This document shows, one piece after another, positions 1 through 9,429 of a DNA stretch of 21,431 bases (position 1 is the first letter of the stretch; each line of letters opens with the position of its first letter). The notes below the pieces were generated by a model. The model was not told where the DNA came from. It searched no databases and saw nothing but the letters and a program-made list of their open reading frames with translations. The stretch covers positions 1-21,431 of the forward strand of contig DKPO01000039.1 in NCBI GenBank assembly GCA_002471225.1. Direction: 5' to 3'. The position numbers and the translations under genes are program-made. This stretch comes from Porphyromonadaceae bacterium UBA7332 (GTDB lineage: Bacteria > Bacteroidota > Bacteroidia > Bacteroidales > UBA7332).

Positions 1-24
1 TATACCATGCACGGCACACTATAG

Positions 25-62
25 AAAAAGGCTAACTTCCCAAGCGGGAAGTCAGCCTTTTT
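25..62. terminator. Bidirectional intrinsic terminator downstream of the KamA-family gene
   Basis: A 17-position stem has one mismatch (A34/C53) and a 4-base loop (AAGC, 42-45). Five As flank it on the left and five Ts on the right, so it can stop transcription from either side. On the minus strand it lies 47 bases past the KamA stop codon. On the plus strand it would serve a gene ending left of the window. Confidence 0.85.
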
Positions 63-108
63 ATTTCTTATCATTAAAATTGCATCAGCATACGTAGAAT
101 AAAATCCG

Positions 109-1443
109 TTATTCAAATGAAATCGGATTCTCTTTTTTCAAACGAGGATGCTCATCCATATCTTCTTCATAGAAGAATTTCTCTTCGCCAAACGCCGGTT
201 CGAGCTGATCCAACCAGGTTGCTTTAGGATCATATTTGGCAAAGAACGGAATACCTACCCAATTCGGATTACGTCCCTGCAAGAAACGTAAAACAAATAC
301 TTTCTCGCCTTTTACCTCTGAAACGCCCAAAAGTTGGACTTTACCCGGGAATGCACTCATACTTGGTCCGCGCACAGTACGGCAAACTCCGCTGACCATT
401 GAGTAAGCTTCGCGGAAAATACGCCAGCAATTTTCAATCGGAAGTTCGAAGAAATGACGTGAACCTGTATCACGGGCAATAAACATATAATAAGGAATAC
501 ATCCTAAATCAACTTGTTTACGCCACATTTCTGCAAAGATTTTCGGATCGTTATTGATATGCTTCAATACAGGAGTCTGAGTACGAATCTGAGCACCTGT
601 AGAGCGGATTTTTGCGATTGCTGCTTGTACGGCAGGAGTCGATAATTCTACGGGATGATTGAAGTGAGCCTGGATAGCAAGATTACGACCTGATTTGACA
701 ATCTTTTCAAACAATTCGATAATCTCCTCCGAGTCTTTATCAGTAAGATAACGATACGGCCAGTATCCCAATGTTTTTGTACCGATACGAATCGTGTGGA
801 TATGCTTAAACTCTTCAGTAAGCAGCGGTTCGATATATGCCTTCAGGATAGAAGCACTCATAACCATCGGGTCTCCCCCTGTGAAAAGTAAGTCGGTTAC
901 TTTCGATTGAGATTTCAAATAAGAATAAAGCAAATCTGCCTCTTTCATGGCAAACTTCAGTCCGCTCATTGCCGAGAATTGCGGCCAGCGAAAACAGAAT
1001 GTACAATAAGCATGACAGGTTTGTCCCTGACTCGGGAAAAATAGAACGGTCTCTCTGTATTTATGCTGTATGCCTTTTAATTTAATATCACCCAGATAAG
1101 GAACGTTATGCTCTTGTCCGGCCGGGTTTGGATTTAAACCTAATCTGATATCATTAACCAATGCATCTAACTCACTTTTATCTGCACCGCTATCAAGGAG
1201 TTGCTTTACACGTTTATAATCTTTAGCTTTAAGCATTTCTGCCCGTGGAAAAGTAAGTGTAAAGATTGGATCATTTGGAATATTATTCCAATCAATTAAT
1301 TCATCAACAACATAGCTATTTGTTTTAAAAGGTAATACTCTTCCGACAACCTCTATAGCTTCTATTATTTTTTCATCCAGACCTGAGATCTGCGGTATGC
1401 TCTTGTAATTAGCGAGCGTAAATGATTGATAGGCTTTACTCAT
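109..1443 (-). CDS. KamA-family radical SAM protein (lysine 2,3-aminomutase-like)
   Basis: Members of this family use a [4Fe-4S] cluster, S-adenosylmethionine and PLP to move an amino group between adjacent carbons. The 444-residue product has the radical SAM motif CxxxCxxC (Cys143, Cys147, Cys150, within CHAYCTFCFRW), followed by GGDP near 187-190, the SAM-side motif typical of the family. Further on, RTQTPVLKHIN matches the family's Q-x-x-L-L-x-x-I-N segment. The PLP-binding lysine of lysine aminomutase sits in PGGGGK; here the only similar site is the shorter FPGK, making Lys368 the candidate. The ATG at 1443 was preferred over an in-frame TTG two codons upstream. The gene stands alone between terminators with its own leader. 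The substrate (lysine, glutamate, another amino acid or a protein side chain) cannot be decided from sequence. Family confident, reaction inferred. Confidence 0.85.
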   Translation of the reverse strand: MSKAYQSFTLANYKSIPQISGLDEKIIEAIEVVGRVLPFKTNSYVVDELIDWNNIPNDPIFTLTFPRAEMLKAKDYKRVKQLLDSGADKSELDALVNDIRLGLNPNPAGQEHNVPYLGDIKLKGIQHKYRETVLFFPSQGQTCHAYCTFCFRWPQFSAMSGLKFAMKEADLLYSYLKSQSKVTDLLFTGGDPMVMSASILKAYIEPLLTEEFKHIHTIRIGTKTLGYWPYRYLTDKDSEEIIELFEKIVKSGRNLAIQAHFNHPVELSTPAVQAAIAKIRSTGAQIRTQTPVLKHINNDPKIFAEMWRKQVDLGCIPYYMFIARDTGSRHFFELPIENCWRIFREAYSMVSGVCRTVRGPSMSAFPGKVQLLGVSEVKGEKVFVLRFLQGRNPNWVGIPFFAKYDPKATWLDQLEPAFGEEKFFYEEDMDEHPRLKKENPISFE

Positions 1444-1469
1444 AAGCAATAAAATTTTTAATTGTGTGG

Positions 1470-1523
1470 AAAAAAGATCAACAGTATATTAAGTATACGT
1501 GGGCATTAGAAATTCCTGTTGAT
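1470..1523 (-). promoter_or_regulatory. Hairpin with U-tract in the KamA gene leader (possible attenuator)
   Basis: Read on the minus strand, ATCAACA (1523-1517) pairs with TGTTGAT (1483-1477). Between them an inner GTATA/TATAC hairpin sits beside an unpaired 5' stretch. Six Ts (1475-1470) follow almost directly. This is the layout of a weak intrinsic terminator, about 27 bases before the start codon. The outer stem is AU-rich, so function is uncertain. Confidence 0.25.
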
Positions 1524-1536
1524 TAAATTCGATCTC

Positions 1537-1568
1537 TAAAGATAGTACTTTTTATTAAAATAAACAAC
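1537..1568 (-). promoter_or_regulatory. Candidate promoter for the KamA-family gene
   Basis: On the minus strand, TATCTTTA (1544-1537) matches the Bacteroidota -7 box TAnnTTTG except for the last base. GTTG (1568-1565) lies 20 bases upstream in the -33 position. Predicted transcription would start near 1530, giving a leader of about 85 bases. Confidence 0.35.
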
Positions 1569-1621
1569 TTTAGTTTTCGGATAGTTGTGTCATTGAATGA
1601 ATTATGCCTGTTTAAAAATCA

Positions 1622-1657
1622 AAAAGCGTATTATCCTGTAACGGATAATACGCTTTT
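1622..1657 (-). terminator. Intrinsic terminator of the tamB-tamL operon
   Basis: A perfect stem of 15 base pairs (1622-1636 with 1643-1657) has a 6-base loop and lies 12 bases past the tamL stop codon. On the minus strand it ends in a T-rich tract. Confidence 0.9.
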
Positions 1658-1668
1658 AACTTATGCTT

Positions 1669-3978
1669 TTAGAACGGATAACCTACTGCTAAATGGAAGG
1701 CCAGCCCATCTTTAAATTTACTTATATTATAGTATCCCGATTTTTTCGGATTCGGATACGGCGTATGAAGTGCAATTCCTAAATCGCCGCGAATAACAAG
1801 AAATTGTAAATCGTAGCGAAGTCCTACTCCTGTTCCTAATGCCAGATCTTTGAAGAATGTACTTCCTTTCAGTTGTCCTCCAGGACGTTTCGGATCGTTT
1901 TTCAATAACCAGATATTACCTGCGTCTAAGAATACGGCTCCATGCAAATCACCGATCAAAGGGAAACGATATTCGACATTCATTTCAAGTTTAAAGTTAC
2001 CAACCTGATCTAAATACGCATTTCTCGTATCAGCAGCCGGACGATAACTACCCGGACCTAAGCTACGAATTGTAAATGCTCGAATCGAGTTGGCTCCTCC
2101 AATATAAAACTGCTCGTTATATGGCATAACCTCCGAGTTGCAATACGCATGACCAAGCCCGACCATAAAGCGGCTTGCCAGAACAGTTTTGCCAGGTAAG
2201 CCTTTGTAGAGTATGAATTCAGTTGTATTCTTTACAAACTGAGAAAACTCATTATTGAATATCTTTTTATGTGTTTGCTTGTTTCCGAACAACGTCATAA
2301 CTCCATTCAATACATTCCCTGCCGAGCTAAAGGTATTTTGCCAGACGAATTTATTACTCGGGTTATTTCCATAAGGAGTATCATATGTGAGTGTATAACT
2401 CAACATCGGGATAAACTGATTCTGGAAACTTTGCGCAATAGCCGAATTCTGATTTAATGTTTCCTGGAATGACTCTGATTTATTGAGCATATAGTTATAG
2501 TTCAATCGGAACAAAGTCAATGAATGGAACCATTTTTTGGACGTTTGAAAATCATACGTAATGGATGTTCCAAAAGTAATCATTCGGAAATAGCCGGCGC
2601 GATTCAAAAAGTCTTCACTAATTTCAATACTCGTCTTATTCGGATATCTGAAATATTTCGGTACCATAAACGACGGAACCAATAAACGAGGAACATTTAA
2701 TCCGGCACTCAGCTGAAGCTCGTATGAATTTATCAGGTTTTTATTCTGATTCGCATCTGTTTTCGGTCCCGTTTGCCATTCGTATGAACCTTTAAACTTT
2801 AAGGATAAACTTTCTCCGCCTTTAAAAATATTTTTCCACGTTATACCTGCCGTTAATCCAGGTCCGACCTGACTATTCGACTTGTAAACCACATCAAATT
2901 CAGCCTCTACTTCAAAGGGTGCGTCTAATGTAGCATCAATCCGCATTCCTAAATCATTGGGAGCTGTCAGTGTATCAGGGTTGAATTGAATATTCACAGA
3001 ATTGAACGCGTTTAAGCGATATAGATTCTGCATAGTCATATTCTGCTGATCCTGATTAAACACCGAACCCGAACGAAGCAAAATGGCTTTGTGCAGGATC
3101 CATGGTTTCACTTTCAATTTTTTATTATAGTGAATATTCATTCCACGATATTGCAAAGTCTGTGCATCTGTTGTGTCCCGTGAATGAATAAATAAATCTA
3201 CTTTATTGATAGAATACGGCTCCAGCAGATTGTTCCCGATATCGTCTTTACGAAGAAGTCTTAACTGAACTTTCTGCGGTACGGCTACGGTGTCAGCCAG
3301 ATAAGTAAGGAAGTCGGGTCTGAAATAATAATAACCCATATCTTTCAACTTATTGGTCATCTTTGTCTGCTCTGCTTCCAGGTTGGCAACATTAAAATTC
3401 TGTCCCGATTGCAGCTGTGGAGATAAAGGTGTAGCACTGATTATAGAGTCTGCTGAAGTCGTGTTTGGGACTACAGCTACCGAATCCAGTACATAAGGCT
3501 CTGTTATATTGATTTTATATAAAATCTTCGCCTTCTTGGGATTCTTCTTATCTTTCAGAATCTCATAAGTTGCATCTGATTTGAAATGTCCGTAATCATC
3601 CAGCATATTCTCTACTACCTTCGTACGGAGTTCCGGCTTGACATTAGAGATCAGAACCGGAGGTTTTGCCAGCATCTTGTAAAGCCAGTGTCTGAACCCT
3701 TTTTTCTTTTCGGTATATAAATAATTATATGCCCATAGCCCTATCGGAAAAGGAATACGAATAGAACTGCTACCCAATAATGCATTATTAGGAGGATAAT
3801 CCAGCGGAGAAGAAAGTGTGGACTCCAACTCGGGATCCAGCTTCATCTCTTTAGGTTTCTCAATCTCAATTTTTTTGATTCCGGTGTACAGCTCCTCTCC
3901 TTCTGGTATCAGCTTGGTTGTTGAACATGCTGATACCAGAACCAGAAGAAGAAACAGATATAATATTCTATATTTCAT
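1669..3978 (-). CDS. tamL: TamL: lipidated TamA/BamA-family outer-membrane barrel
   Basis: This Omp85-superfamily protein (769 residues) is the outer-membrane partner of TamB. Residues 1-18 form a lipoprotein signal peptide ending in the lipobox LVSAC (Cys18), so the N-terminus is predicted to be lipid-anchored. This is the hallmark that separates Bacteroidota TamL from proteobacterial TamA. POTRA-like alpha/beta segments occupy roughly 150-350. The C-terminal half is a beta-barrel, with a loop motif GGANSIRAF near 627-635 that corresponds to the IRGF/VRGF motif of BamA, and the chain ends in a strand closing with Phe (VGYPF). It starts 8 bases after the tamB stop, so the two are co-transcribed and probably act together across the envelope. 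The family is clear; the exact client proteins are not known from sequence. Confidence 0.88.
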   Translation of the reverse strand: MKYRILYLFLLLVLVSACSTTKLIPEGEELYTGIKKIEIEKPKEMKLDPELESTLSSPLDYPPNNALLGSSSIRIPFPIGLWAYNYLYTEKKKGFRHWLYKMLAKPPVLISNVKPELRTKVVENMLDDYGHFKSDATYEILKDKKNPKKAKILYKINITEPYVLDSVAVVPNTTSADSIISATPLSPQLQSGQNFNVANLEAEQTKMTNKLKDMGYYYFRPDFLTYLADTVAVPQKVQLRLLRKDDIGNNLLEPYSINKVDLFIHSRDTTDAQTLQYRGMNIHYNKKLKVKPWILHKAILLRSGSVFNQDQQNMTMQNLYRLNAFNSVNIQFNPDTLTAPNDLGMRIDATLDAPFEVEAEFDVVYKSNSQVGPGLTAGITWKNIFKGGESLSLKFKGSYEWQTGPKTDANQNKNLINSYELQLSAGLNVPRLLVPSFMVPKYFRYPNKTSIEISEDFLNRAGYFRMITFGTSITYDFQTSKKWFHSLTLFRLNYNYMLNKSESFQETLNQNSAIAQSFQNQFIPMLSYTLTYDTPYGNNPSNKFVWQNTFSSAGNVLNGVMTLFGNKQTHKKIFNNEFSQFVKNTTEFILYKGLPGKTVLASRFMVGLGHAYCNSEVMPYNEQFYIGGANSIRAFTIRSLGPGSYRPAADTRNAYLDQVGNFKLEMNVEYRFPLIGDLHGAVFLDAGNIWLLKNDPKRPGGQLKGSTFFKDLALGTGVGLRYDLQFLVIRGDLGIALHTPYPNPKKSGYYNISKFKDGLAFHLAVGYPF

Positions 3979-3986
3979 AATGTGTA

Positions 3987-6900
3987 TTAATCATTTGATT
4001 TTTTAGGTTCATATAAAGCAGGATCGGTCAATGCTTTTGTTTTCTCCTCTTCTTCTTTTTTACGCTTTTCAGCCTGACGCTCCAATGCTCTTTGTTCCCT
4101 GACAGCTTTCGGTGCTCTGAAACGGAATATATTTCTAAACTTATATAGCTTACGACGTATAGCTACCCCTAAACCTGTTTCGGTGATTTTTCCTTCCAGA
4201 ATATTATCGTAATTCGTATGATGGAATAACTTCATATACAAATTACCACTCTTATCTAACTTATAATCAATTGAAAGGTCATCGATAAAGTTCTGATCTT
4301 TGGCTATTTCCGGATCATTCCCTGTTGAAACCCGTCCACCGACATTAACGGTAAATCGGTCATTCCAGAAACTTTTAGAGAACTGAACACTGTAATCGGT
4401 TCGGGTACTACTATTTTGAGAGAAATTTTCCACTCCAAAGTTCAAACTGACCCCTTTCAAATTATTCCGAGCCCACTGATTAACCTGTGATTCCAGGAAT
4501 CCGGTTAGCGCATTCGTCGCGGTGTTGGAAGCTGAACCTCCACCACCTCCAAAGGACGGTGCTCCATAAAGAATCAGGTTCATAGCTGTCTGACCTCTTT
4601 GCTCAAGCGTTTGCGAAGCAAGTTTATTTTGCCATGCCAGATTATCGGGAGCCGATGCGTCAAAGACAATCGACATACTTTCCAATGGATTCTGAATACG
4701 GACAATGGCATTAAATGTAACGACCTGAGAATTGTTATTGCTTCCTCCATCCGAAACCGAAGCTCTGATTTTCTCAATCGCCGTAATATTAAGCATCGGA
4801 TTCAGGAGATTACCATTCCATTGAACATTACTACCTTCCTGAATATTGAAAACTTTTGCTCCAATAACCGGGATATTATAAACAACCGTTCCACCTGTCA
4901 GTGCATATTGACCGGACAATGAGTTCGTTCCTTCCCTATTCATCATATAAGTAAGAATACCTCCACCTATCAGATTAACACGGTTACTACCATCCGTAGA
5001 CAGGTCTATGTTTAACTTCACACCCTGATCAATATTCGCAACAAACAGCAGATCCATTCCTTCCAGCTCATTTATTTTATTTATCTTGCCGAAAACGACA
5101 TTCGTCGTATCACTGAAATTCACAAACGTCACGAGCTGTGCCATTTTATTTTGTGTATCCAAAGCCGACTCCTGCATTACGTAAGTCAGATTCGTTTGAT
5201 TCAATAAATTCAGATTTCCACGAACAACCAAACGATTCAATGCTCCTTTTACGGTCGTATTAATATTAATAAATGCCTTACCGTACACCATTGACTTTTC
5301 AGTCTGAGGAGCATTCAACAACTGGAAGTTGTTTCCTTTCAAAGTCAAATCCGTATAAATATAGTCCAGTCTTCTTAAATCCACATTACCGGTTAAAACC
5401 AAAGGTGAATTCTTAGACGAGTATAATTTATATGAATCAAAATTGATAAAGTTATCCTTTATATAAATAGGTTGCTGATCCAGAGTAAACGTCGAGTTGG
5501 CAGGGATTACGTATAAAGATGTACTATCCAGTTTCAACTCCCCGTTAATTAAAGGAGTTTTCCCATTTTGCACCATCGAAATTTTACCTAACAAATAACC
5601 ATTCATTGTCAGCAAGTCATTCGGAATAAACGGATTTGCCGTTTTAAGTGGTAAACGCAAGAAATCTATTTTCAGGTTCATCCCCTGCTGCGTTGAATCA
5701 TTTAATGTTCCGGTTATAGCCATCGATTCTTTTCCATCCACGAACAACATAGATTTGACATGCGGTTCTTTATGTTCGTTTACATAATAAGCTGCATCCA
5801 GTTTAATGTTACCCACATTCTGACTGTTATAAATAAAGTCACTAATCTGGAACGAACCGTTGGAGTTAAACATTTGGTTTTCCGAATAAACACCTAAAGA
5901 CGTATTTAAGATACCCTTCATCTGAGGCAGATAAGGAATACTTTTAGATATCTCATATAAATTAATGCCATCAATATCAAGCATGATTCCGTCATGCCCC
6001 TTCAAACTATCAACTGAATATGCATGGATGCGCGCAATATCCCCACTCAATAACAAATCAGCACTAATCTGTTTGTTTTTTGAGATACTTATATAGTTAT
6101 TCGGATTCAACTTCCATGGACGATTGGCTATGATCGGTGTTTCAGGGAACAGATTCAATCTTAACGACTGATCTTCCACTCCCACAATAAAGCCCAGATC
6201 CAAACCTGTTACTCCTTTTTGATTGGTTTCATGAATCTTCAATGTCAATCCTTTTTCGTCAACAAAACCATCTGCACAGAGGTGGAATGTAAACTGAGGA
6301 TTGTTTAGTCTGTTAGCCGCTACAAAATCAAAATTAATTTTATTACTATCCTGATTGGCTACAAACTGAATCGTATCAATCACATTTTGCTTCGACTGAA
6401 AGTCATTCAACAAACAGTTCAGTTGCAATCCCTCTTCGGTATTAATACGACCTTTCAATGAGGTACTACCTATAAACATATAATCCTGGGCCAGATATGC
6501 ATTGATTATATTATTTTTCCCGGCTGTCAGTTTAAAGTCTACATTCGGATAAAACTCTTTCAATTCTGCGAAATTAATATGTAGCGAATTCAACTGCTTA
6601 GCCATTTTCTTATTCGCCTTTTCCAAAGATTTTTGCGATAACAAAATGCTATTAGGAGAATGAGCTTCGAAGCGCATATCGCCTGAATTAATATAAGCAT
6701 AAAATAAAGAGTCCGTATTCATTAAGTTATAATCTAATGAAATCTTAGGATAAGTAGAATTCATAAATTCAAGCTCCTGAATCTGAATATCTCCTTTACC
6801 TCCGAACTTTTGCTTCAGGTCAGTAGTAAATGTGGTTTTCCATTCAAACGAAGTTTTGAACGGTGAATTCCATATTTTTAATGCCTGCAAATTAATATTA

Positions 6901-8810
6901 TTGGCATCCAGCATCAGCTCGACATCAATAAGATCCGGCTTAACCGTACCTGTAAGATTCGTAATAAAATCAAGATCTTTATCTTGCATTTTACCAGAAA
7001 GCTTCAAGTATGAATCATTTAATGATGCATTAACGATTAGTCCGTTATATGTGTAATCCATCAGATCGATTCGATTGATATTGAGATCCAGCTGCGTTTT
7101 TGTTGTTTGTTTAAAGAAATCAAATCCTTTCCCTTCAGCTTTAAATGTCCCATCTACCACATCAACATCCATTGATGGCATAAATTGTTTAACCGAGAAA
7201 GTATCAGAAACCAAGGTCATATCATACACTTCTGTATCTATGTTCAGACCTCCTTTTAAATTTAACTTACCCTTCGGTGTTCTGACATGTATTTCCGGAT
7301 CAACCTGTCCGTTATTTGCTATAATATTAGTAGTGAGAGAAAAACTCTTCGGAAAAGAAATACTCTTTTGCATACCGGCCGGGAGAAGTTTTTCGAATCG
7401 ATCCGGATCAATCCCCCGAATATCCATATGAAGATTTCCGCCTAATCTCTTAAAATTATGTATATTAGACACATAACCATTAGCCTCAGCTGTAAAACAA
7501 TGAGGATACTCCATTTGTAGCTCAGCAATCTCAATACGATTATTGCTACCACGTATATTCGCACTCAGACTCAGATAAGTATTTTCAGTTAGAACAGAGT
7601 CTATCGGGTTATTGCCCAACAGGGAATAAATATCATTCGTTGCAATCTCTCCATTTGCCAGGAGGGAAAGATTTTTAATTCCAAAAGTCTTGTTCTGTGT
7701 AGCCCAATTAAGCGCACCATCGAAATCAATATTACTGTATTTCGTTTTGAACTGAATATTCTTCACCTGAAGTGAATTCGTATCTACTTTTGCAAAACCT
7801 TTTAATTCAGTGATAGCCAATTCCGGTGTCAGCTCTGCCGATACATCCTTGATTGTCATATAAGATGTTATCCCGCAATTGTATAAAGAATCGGCATTGA
7901 TATTGATATTACGGATAAACATATGATTGGTGTCAAAACGACTTGAGTCATTTTGAAATTTCCCGATATGCATTTCGTAATAATTATTCTCTATATAAGC
8001 TTTAGCAAGAGATATTTCCCATGGCTTAGAAGATACCGTATCTGCAGGTTGCGGTTTTACCGGAGCCTGAACCTGAGTAGAATCATCAGATTCCGGCATG
8101 ATGATCGTGTATTTACCATTCGATATACGAATCGAGTTTGCGACAACCTTTTGATTCAGTAAATCAACCATTGCTTTTTTCAACGACGCATTTTCAACCT
8201 GAACATTGGTTGAAAAACCTGACGGTAAATCCGCAAAGTGAACCTGAACATTTCTTAGCAACAATCTTTTTCCGACAATCTTCCATGGAAAGCCGTTACT
8301 TTGAGTCGTGGTTGTATCCGTACTACTCTTTAATATATTAATTGCCACGTTTCCGTTGCTCAATACAGCTTGTCCTAAATCGATTTCATCATTAGACAGT
8401 TGTACCACATTCCCATTCAGATTCAGCAAATCTAATCTGGCAGCAATCTCCATCGTTTTTGCAGAATCCACAAAATGAAAATATGCACCCGATAACTGGA
8501 TCTTATTAACCTGAAGTTCTTTTTTGAATAATGGCAACAAAGAAACATCGACAGCTAAATCCTGCACTCTCAGCATAGTATCCTGAGGCGCTTTAGCAAT
8601 CGAAGCCTGATTAATATTCAGCGTAAGAGGAAAATACAAACGAAGTTTGCCAATGGAAAGATTCATATTCATTGCATCCGAAACTTTCTTTTCAACCAGA
8701 TCACAAGCTTTTTCTTGTACAAACGGAATATACAATGCTATTGACAGGACCAGAAACAGCCCTATATATATCAGTAGGATTCTAAAGATCCACTTTAATA
8801 CTTTTCTCAT
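3987..8810 (-). CDS. tamB: TamB/AsmA-like translocation and assembly protein (DUF490)
   Basis: At 1607 residues this is a large bridging protein of the TamB family. A single N-terminal transmembrane helix (about 8-30) is followed by an AsmA-like start and then a very long region of short beta-strands, as expected for the lipid-shielding beta-groove that spans the periplasm. The conserved C-terminal DUF490 region lies roughly at 1150-1560. It includes a glycine-rich segment near 1420 (FGGGGGSASNTA) and the following FLESQVNQWARNNL and SLNFGVENF segments. The last 40 residues are a charged, Arg/Lys/Glu-rich tail. TamB homologues are implicated in phospholipid transport to the outer membrane and in assembly of some outer-membrane proteins. 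It is the first gene of a two-gene operon with tamL and is divergent from the septum-gene operon. Confidence 0.9.
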   Translation of the reverse strand: MRKVLKWIFRILLIYIGLFLVLSIALYIPFVQEKACDLVEKKVSDAMNMNLSIGKLRLYFPLTLNINQASIAKAPQDTMLRVQDLAVDVSLLPLFKKELQVNKIQLSGAYFHFVDSAKTMEIAARLDLLNLNGNVVQLSNDEIDLGQAVLSNGNVAINILKSSTDTTTTQSNGFPWKIVGKRLLLRNVQVHFADLPSGFSTNVQVENASLKKAMVDLLNQKVVANSIRISNGKYTIIMPESDDSTQVQAPVKPQPADTVSSKPWEISLAKAYIENNYYEMHIGKFQNDSSRFDTNHMFIRNININADSLYNCGITSYMTIKDVSAELTPELAITELKGFAKVDTNSLQVKNIQFKTKYSNIDFDGALNWATQNKTFGIKNLSLLANGEIATNDIYSLLGNNPIDSVLTENTYLSLSANIRGSNNRIEIAELQMEYPHCFTAEANGYVSNIHNFKRLGGNLHMDIRGIDPDRFEKLLPAGMQKSISFPKSFSLTTNIIANNGQVDPEIHVRTPKGKLNLKGGLNIDTEVYDMTLVSDTFSVKQFMPSMDVDVVDGTFKAEGKGFDFFKQTTKTQLDLNINRIDLMDYTYNGLIVNASLNDSYLKLSGKMQDKDLDFITNLTGTVKPDLIDVELMLDANNINLQALKIWNSPFKTSFEWKTTFTTDLKQKFGGKGDIQIQELEFMNSTYPKISLDYNLMNTDSLFYAYINSGDMRFEAHSPNSILLSQKSLEKANKKMAKQLNSLHINFAELKEFYPNVDFKLTAGKNNIINAYLAQDYMFIGSTSLKGRINTEEGLQLNCLLNDFQSKQNVIDTIQFVANQDSNKINFDFVAANRLNNPQFTFHLCADGFVDEKGLTLKIHETNQKGVTGLDLGFIVGVEDQSLRLNLFPETPIIANRPWKLNPNNYISISKNKQISADLLLSGDIARIHAYSVDSLKGHDGIMLDIDGINLYEISKSIPYLPQMKGILNTSLGVYSENQMFNSNGSFQISDFIYNSQNVGNIKLDAAYYVNEHKEPHVKSMLFVDGKESMAITGTLNDSTQQGMNLKIDFLRLPLKTANPFIPNDLLTMNGYLLGKISMVQNGKTPLINGELKLDSTSLYVIPANSTFTLDQQPIYIKDNFINFDSYKLYSSKNSPLVLTGNVDLRRLDYIYTDLTLKGNNFQLLNAPQTEKSMVYGKAFININTTVKGALNRLVVRGNLNLLNQTNLTYVMQESALDTQNKMAQLVTFVNFSDTTNVVFGKINKINELEGMDLLFVANIDQGVKLNIDLSTDGSNRVNLIGGGILTYMMNREGTNSLSGQYALTGGTVVYNIPVIGAKVFNIQEGSNVQWNGNLLNPMLNITAIEKIRASVSDGGSNNNSQVVTFNAIVRIQNPLESMSIVFDASAPDNLAWQNKLASQTLEQRGQTAMNLILYGAPSFGGGGGSASNTATNALTGFLESQVNQWARNNLKGVSLNFGVENFSQNSSTRTDYSVQFSKSFWNDRFTVNVGGRVSTGNDPEIAKDQNFIDDLSIDYKLDKSGNLYMKLFHHTNYDNILEGKITETGLGVAIRRKLYKFRNIFRFRAPKAVREQRALERQAEKRKKEEEEKTKALTDPALYEPKKSND

Positions 8811-8839
8811 AAATTTTAGATAGTCATGTAACTTATCTG

Positions 8840-8872
8840 CAAAGATAAGATGCTTTCTTTATTGATTATAAA
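8840..8872 (-). promoter_or_regulatory. Candidate promoter of tamB-tamL
   Basis: On the minus strand, TATCTTTG (8847-8840) is an exact TAnnTTTG -7 box, and TTTA (8872-8869) lies 21 bases upstream as a -33 element. The start point should fall near 8834, about 24 bases before the tamB ATG. Confidence 0.55.
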
Positions 8873-9005
8873 AATAGCGTAAAACATTCCCTAATAAAAA
8901 CATTAATTCGCTTGCTACTTAAACATACTTCAAAAAGATTTTGTTCTAAAAAAACTATTCCAATAAGTAAATAAATTGATCTTTCGTTTTTATATAATTG
9001 CGAAT

Positions 9006-9035
9006 ATTGAACTTTGAAAAAAAACATTACTTTTG
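9006..9035 (+). promoter_or_regulatory. Candidate promoter of the FtsB-like/ilvA operon
   Basis: TACTTTTG (9028-9035) is an exact -7 box, with ATTG (9006-9009) 18 bases upstream. The predicted start is near 9041, leaving a leader of about 17 bases before the ATG at 9058. It lies back to back with the tamB promoter. Confidence 0.6.
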
Positions 9036-9057
9036 TCCAAACACCTTTAGTTAAAAT

Positions 9058-9411
9058 ATGATTGATATAAAGAACTTATTAAAATCAAACAAAGACAAAC
9101 TTGAACCGGCTATTGAAGTCAAAAACAAAGTGATGTCATTGAATCCTATAAACCGATTCTTAACTATAGGATTGTCCGTTTTTGTCGTTTATATGACGTT
9201 TTTTGACGATGATAATTTCATTCGCCGAATCAGACTCTGGCACGAAATCAACCGATTACAGTCTGAGGTTAAACGATACGAGAGTGAAATAAACGAATCG
9301 AAAATTGAACTCGAGAAACTTCAAATGCATAAAGAAACTCTTGAGAAATATGCTCGCGAAGAGTATTTAATGAAAAAAGAGAATGAAGATATCTTCATTA
9401 TTGAAGAGTAA
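9058..9411 (+). CDS. Septum formation initiator family protein (FtsB/DivIC-like)
   Basis: This small bitopic membrane protein (117 residues) belongs to the DivIC/FtsB family, which links division proteins at the septum. A cytoplasmic N-terminus of about 32 residues precedes one transmembrane helix (33-49). A coiled coil rich in Glu, Lys, Leu and Ile follows (about 56-98), and the chain closes with the family's signature end, KYAREEYLMKKENEDIFII. Length and order of parts fit the family well. It is the first gene of an operon with a small membrane protein (18-base gap) and ilvA. The Bacteroidota partner proteins equivalent to FtsL and FtsQ are not in the window. The family assignment is firm; a role in division follows from family knowledge. 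Confidence 0.85.
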   Translation: MIDIKNLLKSNKDKLEPAIEVKNKVMSLNPINRFLTIGLSVFVVYMTFFDDDNFIRRIRLWHEINRLQSEVKRYESEINESKIELEKLQMHKETLEKYAREEYLMKKENEDIFIIEE

Positions 9412-9429
9412 GAATTATAAAACAACAAA

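Noticed and set aside
815..1006. Plus-strand ORF opposite the KamA-family gene
   Set aside because: It lies antisense within a confident coding region and has no recognisable motifs, signal or promoter.
4599..4922. 107-codon plus-strand ORF inside tamB
   Set aside because: Antisense shadow of the conserved TamB C-terminal region; other antisense frames in tamB were rejected for the same reason.
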